DNA of 33,730 nt. It comes from Heliobacteriaceae bacterium (lineage in GTDB: Bacteria; Cyanobacteriota; Vampirovibrionia; Gastranaerophilales; Gastranaerophilaceae). The notes under the pieces are model-generated. The model was not told the origin of the DNA. It searched no databases and was given only the letters and a program-made list of their open reading frames with translations. The translations under genes and the position numbers were made by a program. The stretch lies in NCBI GenBank assembly GCA_031265495.1, contig JAISCP010000017.1, positions 1 through 33,730 of the forward strand. Direction: 5' to 3'. Each line of letters starts with the position of its first letter. The first letter of the stretch is position 1. Shown in pieces: positions 1-9,194 of the stretch.

Positions 1-3
1 TTC

Positions 4-91
4 GTCATTGCGAGGACGAATGAAATGAGGACGAAGCAATCCAGTAAATTCAACGTTTTTGACTGGATTGCTTCGCTGCGCTCGCAATGAC
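4..91. repeat. Dispersed inverted-repeat element (GTCATTGCGAG...CTCGCAATGAC, inner GAAGCAATCCAGT/ACTGGATTGCTTC)
   Basis: 11-bp terminal IR at 4-14/81-91 and 13-bp inner IR at 33-45/62-74; second, interrupted copy at 23929-24130. Confidence 0.85.
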
Positions 92-218
92 AGAGCAATG
101 CAAAGTTAACACTCTCCCCTCAAGGGGAGGGTAATTTTTCCAACCTGCTAATTACTTAACATGTACGACAATGACCTCATTAAGAAATTCATCCTCTCCT
201 GTAAGGAGAGGTCGTTAA

Positions 219-737
219 CTATTCAACCCTTTTATTTTTTCTTTTTTTCCGCTTGTGTGTTTCGGGTTCTAAGGACAGCTGTTCTGTTTGCTCTTCGTCA
301 ACTTCTTCTTCTTCGGTTTCTTCTTCAATATCTTCGCTGATTTCTTCTTCGCCGATTTCCGCTTCGGTGTCTTCTTCGGTGTCTTCCTCAGCTTCTTCTT
401 CGCGTTTACCGATTTCTTCATCAGCGGTGGAAGCTTCTTCTATTTCGTCTTCGTCTTTCGCGCGAATTACCGGAATTGAAAGCATCAGAGCCATTTGCTC
501 TCCGTCATGCTCCAGATTTAACTCCAAAGCATCCTTGTCCATCTCAAGATATTTAGAAAGCAGCGCCACCAAGTCTTGTCTCATGCGCTCAAGCAGGGCC
601 GGGTTAAGATTTGTTCTGTCCTGCATCAGCACAACTCTCAAACGGTTGCGGGCAACATCTTTGGCGTTTTCCCGCTGTTCGGCCTGACGAAAAAATCCGA
701 GCACTTTGTTGTATATATCAGTAAAAATTTCTCTCAT
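219..737 (-). CDS. minE: Cell division topological specificity factor MinE with long acidic C-terminal tail
   Basis: N-terminal ~90 aa MinE-like; directly downstream of minD, stop/start overlap by 1 nt. Confidence 0.9.
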   Translation of the reverse strand: MREIFTDIYNKVLGFFRQAEQRENAKDVARNRLRVVLMQDRTNLNPALLERMRQDLVALLSKYLEMDKDALELNLEHDGEQMALMLSIPVIRAKDEDEIEEASTADEEIGKREEEAEEDTEEDTEAEIGEEEISEDIEEETEEEEVDEEQTEQLSLEPETHKRKKRKNKRVE

Positions 738-1555
738 TATTTTTTCTCCTTTTTGACCAGACCGGAAAAGAATTTTTTAACCTTAGCAACCACGCCGGTT
801 TCTTCTTCCAGATTAATAAAAGGAATATCCGCGCCGGCAATCCTCTTGGCTACATTGTGAAAAGCTCTGCCGGCAAGTGATTTTTCATCGTTAACAATAG
901 GTTCGCCTTTGTTGGTGGAAGTTATGATACCCGTGTCTTCGGGAATTATACCGATTAATTCAGCCGAAAGTATTTCAACAACATCATCTACGCTCATCAT
1001 ATCATTTGATTTAACAAGATTAGGTCTGACGCGGTTAATTAATAATTTATAAGTTTCAATTTCTTCTTTAGCTTCAAGCAGTCCGATAATTCTGTCTGCG
1101 TCGCGCACGGCGGACATTTCCGGAGTGGTAACAACAATCGCCTCCGACGCGCCTGCAACAGCATTCTGAAAGCCCTGCTCAATTCCTGCGGGGCAGTCAA
1201 CCAGCACGTAATCAAAATCTTTTTGTAAATCTTTGCATATATTTTTCAACTGCTCATCCGAAACCGCTGATTTATCGCGCGTCTGCGCTGCGGCAAGCAG
1301 ACAGAGGTTTGGATTTTTTTTGTCCTTAACCAGCGCCTGTTTAAGCTTGCAGCGTTCTTCCACCACATCTACAATAGTATAAACAATTCTGTTCTCCAGC
1401 CCCAAAAGCAAATCAAGATTACGCAGTCCCAAATCAGTATCAATCATTACGACTTTTTTACCGGCTTTTGCAAGCGCCGTACCTATATTGGCATTGGTGG
1501 TCGTCTTGCCGACGCCGCCCTTGCCGGATGTAATTACTATAACCCGACCACTCAT
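737..1555 (-). CDS. minD: Septum site-determining protein MinD (ATPase)
   Basis: Deviant Walker A GKGGVGKTTTNANIG, MinD signatures, C-terminal amphipathic tail. Confidence 0.96.
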   Translation of the reverse strand: MSGRVIVITSGKGGVGKTTTNANIGTALAKAGKKVVMIDTDLGLRNLDLLLGLENRIVYTIVDVVEERCKLKQALVKDKKNPNLCLLAAAQTRDKSAVSDEQLKNICKDLQKDFDYVLVDCPAGIEQGFQNAVAGASEAIVVTTPEMSAVRDADRIIGLLEAKEEIETYKLLINRVRPNLVKSNDMMSVDDVVEILSAELIGIIPEDTGIITSTNKGEPIVNDEKSLAGRAFHNVAKRIAGADIPFINLEEETGVVAKVKKFFSGLVKKEKK

Positions 1556-1589
1556 TTTTTTATCTCCTTAAAATTATTTTGCCTGTATT

Positions 1590-2552
1590 TCATAGTTCCT
1601 CATGTAATTTTTGTATTACTATTCTGGAATCTTTTATACTTGCTTCTTCAGGTATGTACGAATCCGATTTTTGAATGTACGCCGCATTTGAACTGTCCGG
1701 TCTGCGCGCAAAAACATCCGCAATTTTAAGCTGGATTGCATGCATTTTTAAAGCTCTGATGCGTGCGTATCTGTTGCCTTCAGAGCCTGCGCGGGCAATC
1801 CCTCCCAGAATCCCCCATACAGTAATATCACCCTTTGCAATAATCTCGGAACCCGGATGGGCGCTGCCGATTACTACTATATTCCCGTCGGACGTAATAC
1901 TCTGGCCGGAACGGATATTTCTTTGAATGTATAACGTCGGAAGTTTTTCTGTCATGCGAATATTCTTCTTAACTTCTTCTGTTATGTCATTTCCTTCTTC
2001 ATCAAGAATAATTTTTGTTTTAGCGCTCTGCTGATACTCGTCTTTGTCGGGAACATGTTCGTTCAGAGCAATTTTTATTTCTTTTTCAAGCGAGATTTCC
2101 GGCAGATTTATTTCCGGAATTTCCTCATTGACAGGCTCCGCGTCAGTTTTTGGCGCTTCCTCATATTCGTAAGTGCTGAAATAATCATCTCCGAAAATTC
2201 TGTCTAAAGCTTTTTCAAGTTCATCTCCGGCTTTTTGTTCATTAAATTCGGGAGTGCAGACCTTATTTTCAATTTCCGCAACCCTGATATTAAGCTCATT
2301 TGCAGAAGCCGTTGTTTCCGGTGAAACTGCAGACACGGATTTTATTTTGGAATTCATGCATTCTACGAGCGCCTTAATGCTTTTAAGCTGTGAGACAGTC
2401 AAATCAATTTCCCCGAGCTTTAAACAAATGCTCTGACTTTGCGCGTCCGGCATGTTAAGAATATTACTCAATTCGTAGATAATCTCCGAAGCTTTGCGGG
2501 CATTGCTGACGTCCACTATGAAGCCGTTTTCACCTTTATTTTTTTTATCCAT
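1590..2552 (-). CDS. minC: Septum site-determining protein MinC
   Basis: C-terminal MinC domain (SGQSITSDGNIVVIGSAHPGSEIIAKGDITVWG.L.G.ARAG); start moved from 2567 to the ATG at 2552 because AAGGA lies inside the longer ORF as an SD. Confidence 0.88.
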   Translation of the reverse strand: MDKKNKGENGFIVDVSNARKASEIIYELSNILNMPDAQSQSICLKLGEIDLTVSQLKSIKALVECMNSKIKSVSAVSPETTASANELNIRVAEIENKVCTPEFNEQKAGDELEKALDRIFGDDYFSTYEYEEAPKTDAEPVNEEIPEINLPEISLEKEIKIALNEHVPDKDEYQQSAKTKIILDEEGNDITEEVKKNIRMTEKLPTLYIQRNIRSGQSITSDGNIVVIGSAHPGSEIIAKGDITVWGILGGIARAGSEGNRYARIRALKMHAIQLKIADVFARRPDSSNAAYIQKSDSYIPEEASIKDSRIVIQKLHEEL

Positions 2553-2627
2553 TATGTGTCCTTCCACAAGGTCTTACAACACAATACACAAAAAAAAAAC
2601 GAACTTCAAGAATATATTACAAAAAAT

Positions 2628-2650
2628 AAAGCCGGCTTCATGCCGGCTTT
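2628..2650 (-). terminator. Intrinsic terminator
   Basis: AAAGCCGGC-ATGAA-GCCGGCTTT followed by ATTTTTT on the minus strand. Confidence 0.8.
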
Positions 2651-2667
2651 AACAAAATCCCTAACAG

Positions 2668-2781
2668 CTATGGTTCAATCTTTTTCATAAGTTCATCAAT
2701 TTGCTTTTTGATATATTCCAAAAACAAACCGATTTCCTGTTTAAAGCTGTATGCTCCGGGCCAAATTAAATAATTATACAT
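2668..2781 (-). CDS. Small ORF, 37 aa: MYNYLIWPGAYSFKQEIGLFLEYIKKQIDELMKKIEP
   Basis: Strong SD AAAGGAG 6 nt before ATG, own terminator 17 nt downstream; below ORF-track length cutoff. Confidence 0.6.
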   Translation of the reverse strand: MYNYLIWPGAYSFKQEIGLFLEYIKKQIDELMKKIEP

Positions 2782-2830
2782 AATATACTCCTTTAACCTT
2801 GCGGCATTGCTAATACCGATAAAACCTGCA

Positions 2831-2905
2831 CGTCACCCTGAACTTGATTCAGGGTCTATCAGTTTAATTAAAATGGATAGATTCCGGGTCAAGCCCGGAA
2901 TGACG
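2831..2905. repeat. 75-bp two-hairpin composite repeat (CGTCA...TGACG)
   Basis: Inverted copy at 13313-13387, 72/75 identical by eye; contains CACCCTGAACTTGATTCAGGGTC and ATTCCGGGTCAAGCCCGGAAT. Confidence 0.9.
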
Positions 2906-3249
2906 CTTTATCCACTTGAAAATTTTAACGAGACAGTTGTGGAAACAAGTTCGGGATGACGTTTTATCTATGCAGGATTAGCAATGCCAACCTTACAAAC
3001 TAATTAACGGCATATTCCGTAAAAACTTTAATTTTTCGGGGGCAGTTGTAACGAATTGTGAAGATGGATTTTGAGAAAATAGCAATTTTTTAATTCACAA
3101 TTTCTTTATAAATATACGAGGAAAATTTTAGAATATTGAATTGGGGAACCAAACTGCACAGTTGTTATGAACTCACACATTTACGGTGAGTCTCGGAGCT
3201 GCTGTGAAATTTTTTAAGGTACAAAAACGGGGAAAAAGGGGAATTTATC

Positions 3250-6200
3250 ATGGTTAACAAAGTTACTGAAACTACATTTACTTATGCACAAGGCGGAAAA
3301 ACAAAAAAGGTAACTATTGATTTTGGAAAAGGAACTTTTAATAAGGCAGAGAAAGCTTATATTAAAGCTATACTAAAATTTGCCGCACCTGAAGAATTGG
3401 TAAAATTTAACGCTGTATTACCGAATTTAAGCAATTATCAGGAGATAGACGAAATCGCTAAGATGATTGACGGGAATATTACTGCAAAAGATGTTACCGA
3501 ACCGAGACTTAAAGTTTTAAAACAAATGAAGGGAACAATATCAACAAAATTACTGCCACTTCCTGAATATAACGCACGTATCGATGAAATTAGAGATAGA
3601 AAATTAGATAAAGAAAACAAATTAAGGGAAGAAATAACGCGAGAAAAAGTTAAGTCAGATGTCAAACCGGCGGCGGTTAATCCCGAAGTTAAGCCCGAAG
3701 TTAAGCCGGAGGTTAAGCCCGAAGGCAAACCGGTAGAGATTAAGCCCGAAGTTAAGCCCGATGTCAAGGTTGAAGAATGGGAAAGGCTCGGCGTGAAATA
3801 TGAAAACATTCACGAAAACGGAAAACATGTAAAACAAATACAAATACTCAATGACGGCAGTGTCAATGAACTTATACTTGACGAAAAGGGTAATGAGAAA
3901 ACATTTACCAAAAAAAATGCAAAAGGGGAAATATTTGAAGTTCAAGAACATACACGTGACGCAAAAGGTAACCCTAAAACAGTAACCTTCAAAAATGCAA
4001 AAGGGGAAATATTTGAAATTCGAGAATGGACACTTGACGAAAAAGGTAACCCTAAAACAGGAACAGTCAAAAATGCAAAAGGGGAAATAATTAAAGTCGA
4101 AGAATATACATTTGATGCAAAAGGTAATCATACAGGAACTAAGGATATAACTGAGCAGACAAAAAAGGCTGCAGAGGTTAAGCCCGAAGGCAAACCGGAT
4201 GTCAAGGTTAAAGAATGGGAAAGTGGGAATGGCACTAAATATAAAGAATTTTACGAAAACGAAAAAAAGGTAAAACAAATACAAACGTACTCTAACGGCA
4301 GTGTCGATGAATATACATATGGCGAAAACGGTAAGATGAAAACAGTAACATACAAAAAGCAAGGCTGGGGAGTAACTGGATCTAAAGAATATACATATTA
4401 CGAAAACGGTAAGGAGAAAACAATAACATCCAAAAATCCAAAAGGGGAAATATTTGAAATTCAAGAATATACACATGACGCAAAAGGTAACTCTAAAACA
4501 ATAACATTCAAAGATGCAAAAGGGGAAATAGTTGAAATTCAAGAATATACACATGACGCAAAAGGTAATATGAAAACAGAAACATACAAGAATGCAAAAG
4601 GGGAAATAACTAGTGCTTACGAACATACACTTGATGCAAAAGGTAATCAGATAACTAAGGATATAACTGAGCAGGCAAAAAAGGCTGCTGAGGTTAATCC
4701 GACGGAAGTCAAACCGGTAGAGATTAAGCCCGAAGTTAAGTCTGAGGTTAAAGAATGGACAGATAAGAATGGCACTAAAGTTAAAACATTTTACGAAAAC
4801 GGAAAACCGGTAAAGCAAATACAAATATTCAATGACGGCAGTGTCCAGGAATATACACATGACGCAAACGGTAAACCTAAAACAGAAACCTTCAAAAATG
4901 CAAAAGGGGAAATAATTAAAGTTCAAGAATGTACATATGATGCAAAAGGTAATTATACAGGAAATAAGGATATAACTGAGCAGGCAAAAAAGGCTGCTGA
5001 GGTTAATCCGACGGAAGTCAAACCGGAGGTCAAACCTGAGGTTGAGTCAAATGTTAAAGAATGGACAGATAAGAGTGGCACTAAAGTTAAAGAATTTTCC
5101 GAAAACGGAAAACGGGTAAAAGAAATACGAACATTCCTTGACGGCAGTGTCGAAGAATATACATATGGCGAAAACGGTAAGATGAAAACATTTACCGAAA
5201 AAAATGCAAAAGGGGAAATAATTAAAGTTCGAGAATGTACATATGATGCAAAAGGTAATCAGATAACTAAGGATATAACTGAGCAGGCAAAAAAGGCTGC
5301 TGCTGAGGTTAAGCCCGAAGTTAAACCCGAAGTTAAGCCGGAGGTTAAGCCCGAAGGCAAACCGGTAGAGATTAAACCCGAAGTTAAGCCGGAGGTTAAG
5401 CCCGAAGGCAAACCGGTAGAGATTAAGCCCGAAGGCAAACCGGATGTCAAGGTTAAAGAATGGGAAAGGGCTGGCGTGAAATATCAAGACGTTTTCGAAA
5501 ACGGAAAACGGGTAAAACAAATACAAACACTCCCTAACGGCAATGTCAATGAATTTATATATGACGAAAACGGTTATGCGAAAGCATGTACCCAAAAAAA
5601 TTCAAAAGGGAAAATAACCGGATTTGAAGAATATACAAATGATGAAAACGGTAAGCGTAAAACAACAACCTTCAAAAATTCAAAAGGGAAAATAACCGAA
5701 TTCTGCGAACATACATATGATGCAAACGGTAAGGAGAAAGGAAAAACATACAAAAATACAAAAGGAAAAATAACCGCAGCTTACGAATATACATATGACG
5801 AAAACAATAAGCATACAGGAACTAAGAATACAACTAAAGAAGCGCAAAAAGCAGCAAAAGAAAAAGCTAAAGCAGACCTTGAACAAGCTAAGAAAGGAAA
5901 AACCGATAGCAAACAAGGGTTGAAAGATGCCCAAAAAGAACTAAAAGAGGCCCAAAAAGCTCATAAAGCCGGCTCTACTCCGGAAACACAAGCTAAATTA
6001 ACAGAAGCTGAGACGAAATTAAATACAGCAAAAAATTCACTCAAAAATTCAAAAACAACCTTAAAAGCAGCAGCAAAAGGCGCTAAGAAGCCAATTGGAA
6101 CAGGCAGAGTAGCAATGGCAAGTCTTTTTGTAATAGGTGTGGGTACTGTGGCAAGCTGGATTTTCGGCGGCAAGAAACCAGAAGATACCGATACTACCGC

Positions 6201-6789
6201 AAAAATACCACCTCTGGTAACGAGTGACTCCACACAAGTAGTTGCGCCACCGTCATTAAGTGATACAACACAAGTAGTTACACCACCGTCATTAAGTGAT
6301 TCCACACAAGTAGTTACACCACCGTCAGGAGACGGTACGCAGCCACCGGCAGGAGACGGTACGCAGCCACCGGCAGGAGACGGTACGCAGCCACCGGCAG
6401 GAAACGGTACGCAGCCACCGGCAGGAAACGGCACACAAACACCGTCAGGCACACAAACAAATAAAGTAATCGTTCAAAACGGCGAAACACTTATAAAATT
6501 AGCTAACAAGTATGGGGTATCCGCACAAAAAATTATAGAACTGAACAAAAATAAAATTAAATACTTTAGACACGCATCTAATTGCAATGATAACAAAAAA
6601 TACGCGGGTTTCCTTGTTGGCGCTGAAATCACATTACCGGACGGCATATACGATTTATCCGGCAACAAATTAAAAGCAGATACAATTAAGGATTACGAAG
6701 ATTACATAGTCAAAAAGAAAAACATCTTCTGTCAGGACAGACTCGACCAGATTTGTACTTCTGAATTCAGACAGGCAGTCAACTGGTAA
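3250..6789 (+). CDS. Modular repeat protein: five large EW..GTK..ENGK..(Y/T)DAKGN repeat modules, KPEVKPE linkers, one TM segment, GDGTQPPA repeats, C-terminal LysM
   Basis: Long ORF with SD (AAAGGGGAATTTATCATG); repeat modules visible in translation; LysM-like VIVQNGETLIKLANKYGVSAQKIIELNK. Confidence 0.85.
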   Translation: MVNKVTETTFTYAQGGKTKKVTIDFGKGTFNKAEKAYIKAILKFAAPEELVKFNAVLPNLSNYQEIDEIAKMIDGNITAKDVTEPRLKVLKQMKGTISTKLLPLPEYNARIDEIRDRKLDKENKLREEITREKVKSDVKPAAVNPEVKPEVKPEVKPEGKPVEIKPEVKPDVKVEEWERLGVKYENIHENGKHVKQIQILNDGSVNELILDEKGNEKTFTKKNAKGEIFEVQEHTRDAKGNPKTVTFKNAKGEIFEIREWTLDEKGNPKTGTVKNAKGEIIKVEEYTFDAKGNHTGTKDITEQTKKAAEVKPEGKPDVKVKEWESGNGTKYKEFYENEKKVKQIQTYSNGSVDEYTYGENGKMKTVTYKKQGWGVTGSKEYTYYENGKEKTITSKNPKGEIFEIQEYTHDAKGNSKTITFKDAKGEIVEIQEYTHDAKGNMKTETYKNAKGEITSAYEHTLDAKGNQITKDITEQAKKAAEVNPTEVKPVEIKPEVKSEVKEWTDKNGTKVKTFYENGKPVKQIQIFNDGSVQEYTHDANGKPKTETFKNAKGEIIKVQECTYDAKGNYTGNKDITEQAKKAAEVNPTEVKPEVKPEVESNVKEWTDKSGTKVKEFSENGKRVKEIRTFLDGSVEEYTYGENGKMKTFTEKNAKGEIIKVRECTYDAKGNQITKDITEQAKKAAAEVKPEVKPEVKPEVKPEGKPVEIKPEVKPEVKPEGKPVEIKPEGKPDVKVKEWERAGVKYQDVFENGKRVKQIQTLPNGNVNEFIYDENGYAKACTQKNSKGKITGFEEYTNDENGKRKTTTFKNSKGKITEFCEHTYDANGKEKGKTYKNTKGKITAAYEYTYDENNKHTGTKNTTKEAQKAAKEKAKADLEQAKKGKTDSKQGLKDAQKELKEAQKAHKAGSTPETQAKLTEAETKLNTAKNSLKNSKTTLKAAAKGAKKPIGTGRVAMASLFVIGVGTVASWIFGGKKPEDTDTTAKIPPLVTSDSTQVVAPPSLSDTTQVVTPPSLSDSTQVVTPPSGDGTQPPAGDGTQPPAGDGTQPPAGNGTQPPAGNGTQTPSGTQTNKVIVQNGETLIKLANKYGVSAQKIIELNKNKIKYFRHASNCNDNKKYAGFLVGAEITLPDGIYDLSGNKLKADTIKDYEDYIVKKKNIFCQDRLDQICTSEFRQAVNW
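6220..6327 (+). repeat. In-frame 36-bp tandem repeats (DSTQVV[AT]PPSLS), about 3 units
   Basis: Direct reading of sequence. Confidence 0.8.
6328..6447 (+). repeat. In-frame 24-bp tandem repeats (GDGTQPPA), 5 units
   Basis: ggagacggtacgcagccaccggca repeated with minor drift. Confidence 0.9.
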
Positions 6790-6804
6790 AAGGTTAATAA
6801 AACA

Positions 6805-6832
6805 AATACAGCATGACGAGTCATGCTGTATT
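6805..6832. terminator. Perfect 13-bp inverted repeat, possible terminator/palindrome after the LysM repeat-protein gene
   Basis: AATACAGCATGAC-GA-GTCATGCTGTATT; no clear U-tract on the plus strand. Confidence 0.45.
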
Positions 6833-7151
6833 CGTGTGTCTGCCGATATCAGTGATTAAGTGATTGGGATTGGTAAAATCACACCATAACCATCCTGTCA
6901 TCCTGAACTTGTCTTGGATTATCGGCGTTCGGCGTGATGTTTTTATATTGAATGTCGACACTGCCCGGCAAAAGGACTTAATCATACAATAGAGCTGCCC
7001 CTAATTGAAATGTTACTAACCAAATACAGGAAGTCATTTTAGAATTTATTTACCAATTGTGAAAGCATTGTTAAACTAAAGGCAATTCTTCATAAGTCAA
7101 ATATATGAAACTATGTTAAAGTTATTTGTGGAATGAAACCCTACCGGATAA

Positions 7152-7616
7152 TTATGGAGAATCTACTAAAAAATCCCATTCAGCTTGATTTTCAGCCATA
7201 TCCTTCCAAAATATTTTTTGATATTCAGGTGTATTTTCAATAGCTTTCATCTTTTGTTCTTTTGATAATTTTTTATCTAAAATAATCGCGTTGAAAAAAT
7301 CTTCATTATATTCATCTACACATTCTAAAACTCGACGAATACTTTGACTCTTATAATAATCAGTCTTAGTAAATTGTTCGTTGTCCTCTAGCATAAGCCA
7401 TTTGGCAATGTTCAAGTTATCTTTATTTATAAGTCCCCACATAGATTTAAATGGTGATTTTTCATCACTTATTTCTGTTTTGAATTTTTCTAAATCTTTT
7501 TCATCAGTATCAGCTTGGAAACATACCAAGTCGGCGGCATATTGATGTTTACAAGTATTAGTGATGCTGCTCTTATTTCTTAAAATATTGAATTGAGTAA
7601 TAGGTTGTATTTTCAT
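7152..7616 (-). CDS. Hypothetical protein, 154 aa
   Basis: ORF with AAGGACTTAAATTC upstream of ATG; no recognised domain. Confidence 0.6.
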   Translation of the reverse strand: MKIQPITQFNILRNKSSITNTCKHQYAADLVCFQADTDEKDLEKFKTEISDEKSPFKSMWGLINKDNLNIAKWLMLEDNEQFTKTDYYKSQSIRRVLECVDEYNEDFFNAIILDKKLSKEQKMKAIENTPEYQKIFWKDMAENQAEWDFLVDSP

Positions 7617-7720
7617 GAATTTAAGTCCTTATTAATATAATCTTTATAAGATACATTAAAAACTCAACATTATTTTTTTTGCCTAAAATTTAAGAAACGA
7701 GGTTTAATTCTTTACTCATT

Positions 7721-7757
7721 AAAAAATTCCTTGGGCTTTTGTCCTAAGGAATTTTTT
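7721..7757 (-). terminator. Terminator hairpin downstream of tRNA-Gln
   Basis: AAAAATTCCTTAGGACAAAAGCCCAAGGAATTTTTTAA on the minus strand. Confidence 0.85.
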
Positions 7758-7831
7758 GGCTGGGGCGGAAGGATTCGAACCTCCGAATGCCTGGACCAAA
7801 ACCAGGTGCCTTGCCGCTTGGCGACGCCCCA
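7757..7831 (-). tRNA. tRNA-Gln (anticodon UUG), CCA encoded
   Basis: TGGGGCG/CGCCCCA acceptor, CCTGG-TTTTGGT-CCAGG anticodon arm, GGTTCGAATCC T-arm, G+CCA 3' end. Confidence 0.95.
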
Positions 7832-7931
7832 TTATTAAATTTTTGTGCCGAATCTCATTTTTGTTAAGTACCGAAGTCCCGCCAAACCGTGACTGCTTCG
7901 CTTATTAAGTATATTTTAACTGCTCAATATG

Positions 7932-8609
7932 CTATGTCAATATAAACGGACTTCTTTCATCAGCATAAACTATTTCAATTTTATCCGCAAATAAACCCGC
8001 AAGCACCTTTAATACAGGGATTTCGCTCTCAAAATGTCCGATATCAAACAATACAATTTCACTCTCCAGCGCTGTATGGAATTTTAAATCTCCTGTTACA
8101 AACGCGTCAGCCCCATTGCACACAGCCTCCTCTATAAACTCCGAACCGCTGCCCGCACAAAACGCTATCTTACAAATTTCCGAAACATTTTTATTATTAA
8201 CCAGCCGGACATTATTGGAAACGATTTTTAATCTTTGCCCTAAATCCCGTACAGAAGTCTCAAGCTCCACATAGCGTACAAAATCAGATGTTTCTGTTAC
8301 TGTAAATCCTAAAATTCTTACCAATTCATCCGTTGTGCCTCCCCGCGTACGGTCAAGGTTTGTGTGCGCGCAGTAAATCGGTATATCTTTATACTCAAAC
8401 GGAATAAAAAACAACGGATGATGCGACACAATCATATCCGCGCCCGCCTCGTGCGCCTGACGCACAACATCACCGGTAACGGTCAATGCAAGCATAATTC
8501 TGTTCACCGTAATATCACTTCGAACCGCAAAACCGATACAATCCCATGTTTCCGCCAGCTCCGCCGGTGCAAAGTTTTCTATAATTTCAGCAATTTCATC
8601 AATGTTCAT
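7932..8609 (-). CDS. NIF3/YbgI-family dinuclear metal center protein
   Basis: ADMIVSHHPLFF, IYCAHTNLD, GADAFVTGDLKFHTA, DIGHFESE motifs. Confidence 0.9.
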   Translation of the reverse strand: MNIDEIAEIIENFAPAELAETWDCIGFAVRSDITVNRIMLALTVTGDVVRQAHEAGADMIVSHHPLFFIPFEYKDIPIYCAHTNLDRTRGGTTDELVRILGFTVTETSDFVRYVELETSVRDLGQRLKIVSNNVRLVNNKNVSEICKIAFCAGSGSEFIEEAVCNGADAFVTGDLKFHTALESEIVLFDIGHFESEIPVLKVLAGLFADKIEIVYADERSPFILT

Positions 8610-8695
8610 TTAGATATCTTAACAAAATCGGAAACGGATAGCAAATTTATTTTTTTTTGAGTATTATATGTAAAAGGTGTGGAAGGAGAAATTAT

Positions 8696-9055
8696 ATGCG
8701 GATATCGGGTGTTGACAATAGGAGTTGTAATAATTCAATTAATTTTAAGGCATATTTGAGCGAAGATGGAAAAAAATTCCTTAAAAAATACTTGCCTCCG
8801 GATGAGTTTAAAGAAATTTCAGAATATAAATTTCCGGGAAGTGATTCTTTAGAAATAAATTTTAGCGAAAAAGAGGATAATGTTACAGTTCATATAAATA
8901 ATATTAGCGTGAATGAAGGTGTCAAGGTAGAATATAGAGGCGAAGATATTCTGAGTGCTGAATTGTTAAAAAGCCGGCTTGATGAGAAAAAATTGGATTA
9001 TTGTGAGTCGTTTACATTGGAGTTAGCAAGAACCTATATTGGCAACCAAGGCTAA
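8696..9055 (+). CDS. Hypothetical protein, ~119 aa, N-terminal INFKA motif
   Basis: SD GGAAGGAG before ATG at 8696; ORF-track start 8657 lies upstream of the SD. Confidence 0.6.
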   Translation: MRISGVDNRSCNNSINFKAYLSEDGKKFLKKYLPPDEFKEISEYKFPGSDSLEINFSEKEDNVTVHINNISVNEGVKVEYRGEDILSAELLKSRLDEKKLDYCESFTLELARTYIGNQG

Positions 9056-9194
9056 TGTTTGCACCCTCTCCAGCAGGGCAGTGTTAGCTTCCTATTGCTT
9101 TGTCATTGCTGTACATGTTAAGCAATTACTTACATGATTTTTTAAGAAGACAACGATTTCTGTAATTCCTAAATTTGCCATGTCATCGCGCCCC

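Noticed and set aside
107-210. CTCCCCTCAAGGGGAG and CCTCTCCTGTAAGGAGAGG hairpins as a minE terminator
   Set aside because: They lie in repeat modules and have no clear U-tract; terminator role not supported.
253-687. 144-aa Ser-rich plus-strand ORF
   Set aside because: Antisense shadow of the acidic Glu-rich minE tail (GAA/GAG codons read as TTC/CTC frames).
3655-4926. 423-aa minus-strand ORF and related ORFs 3438-3809, 5047-5595, 5259-5450, 5680-5934, 5961-6452
   Set aside because: Antisense of the low-complexity repeat protein; Cys/Phe-rich or Ser/Gly-rich composition, no SD.
6328-6447. Possible CRISPR-like direct repeats
   Set aside because: Contiguous 24-bp in-frame units without spacers; coding tandem repeat.
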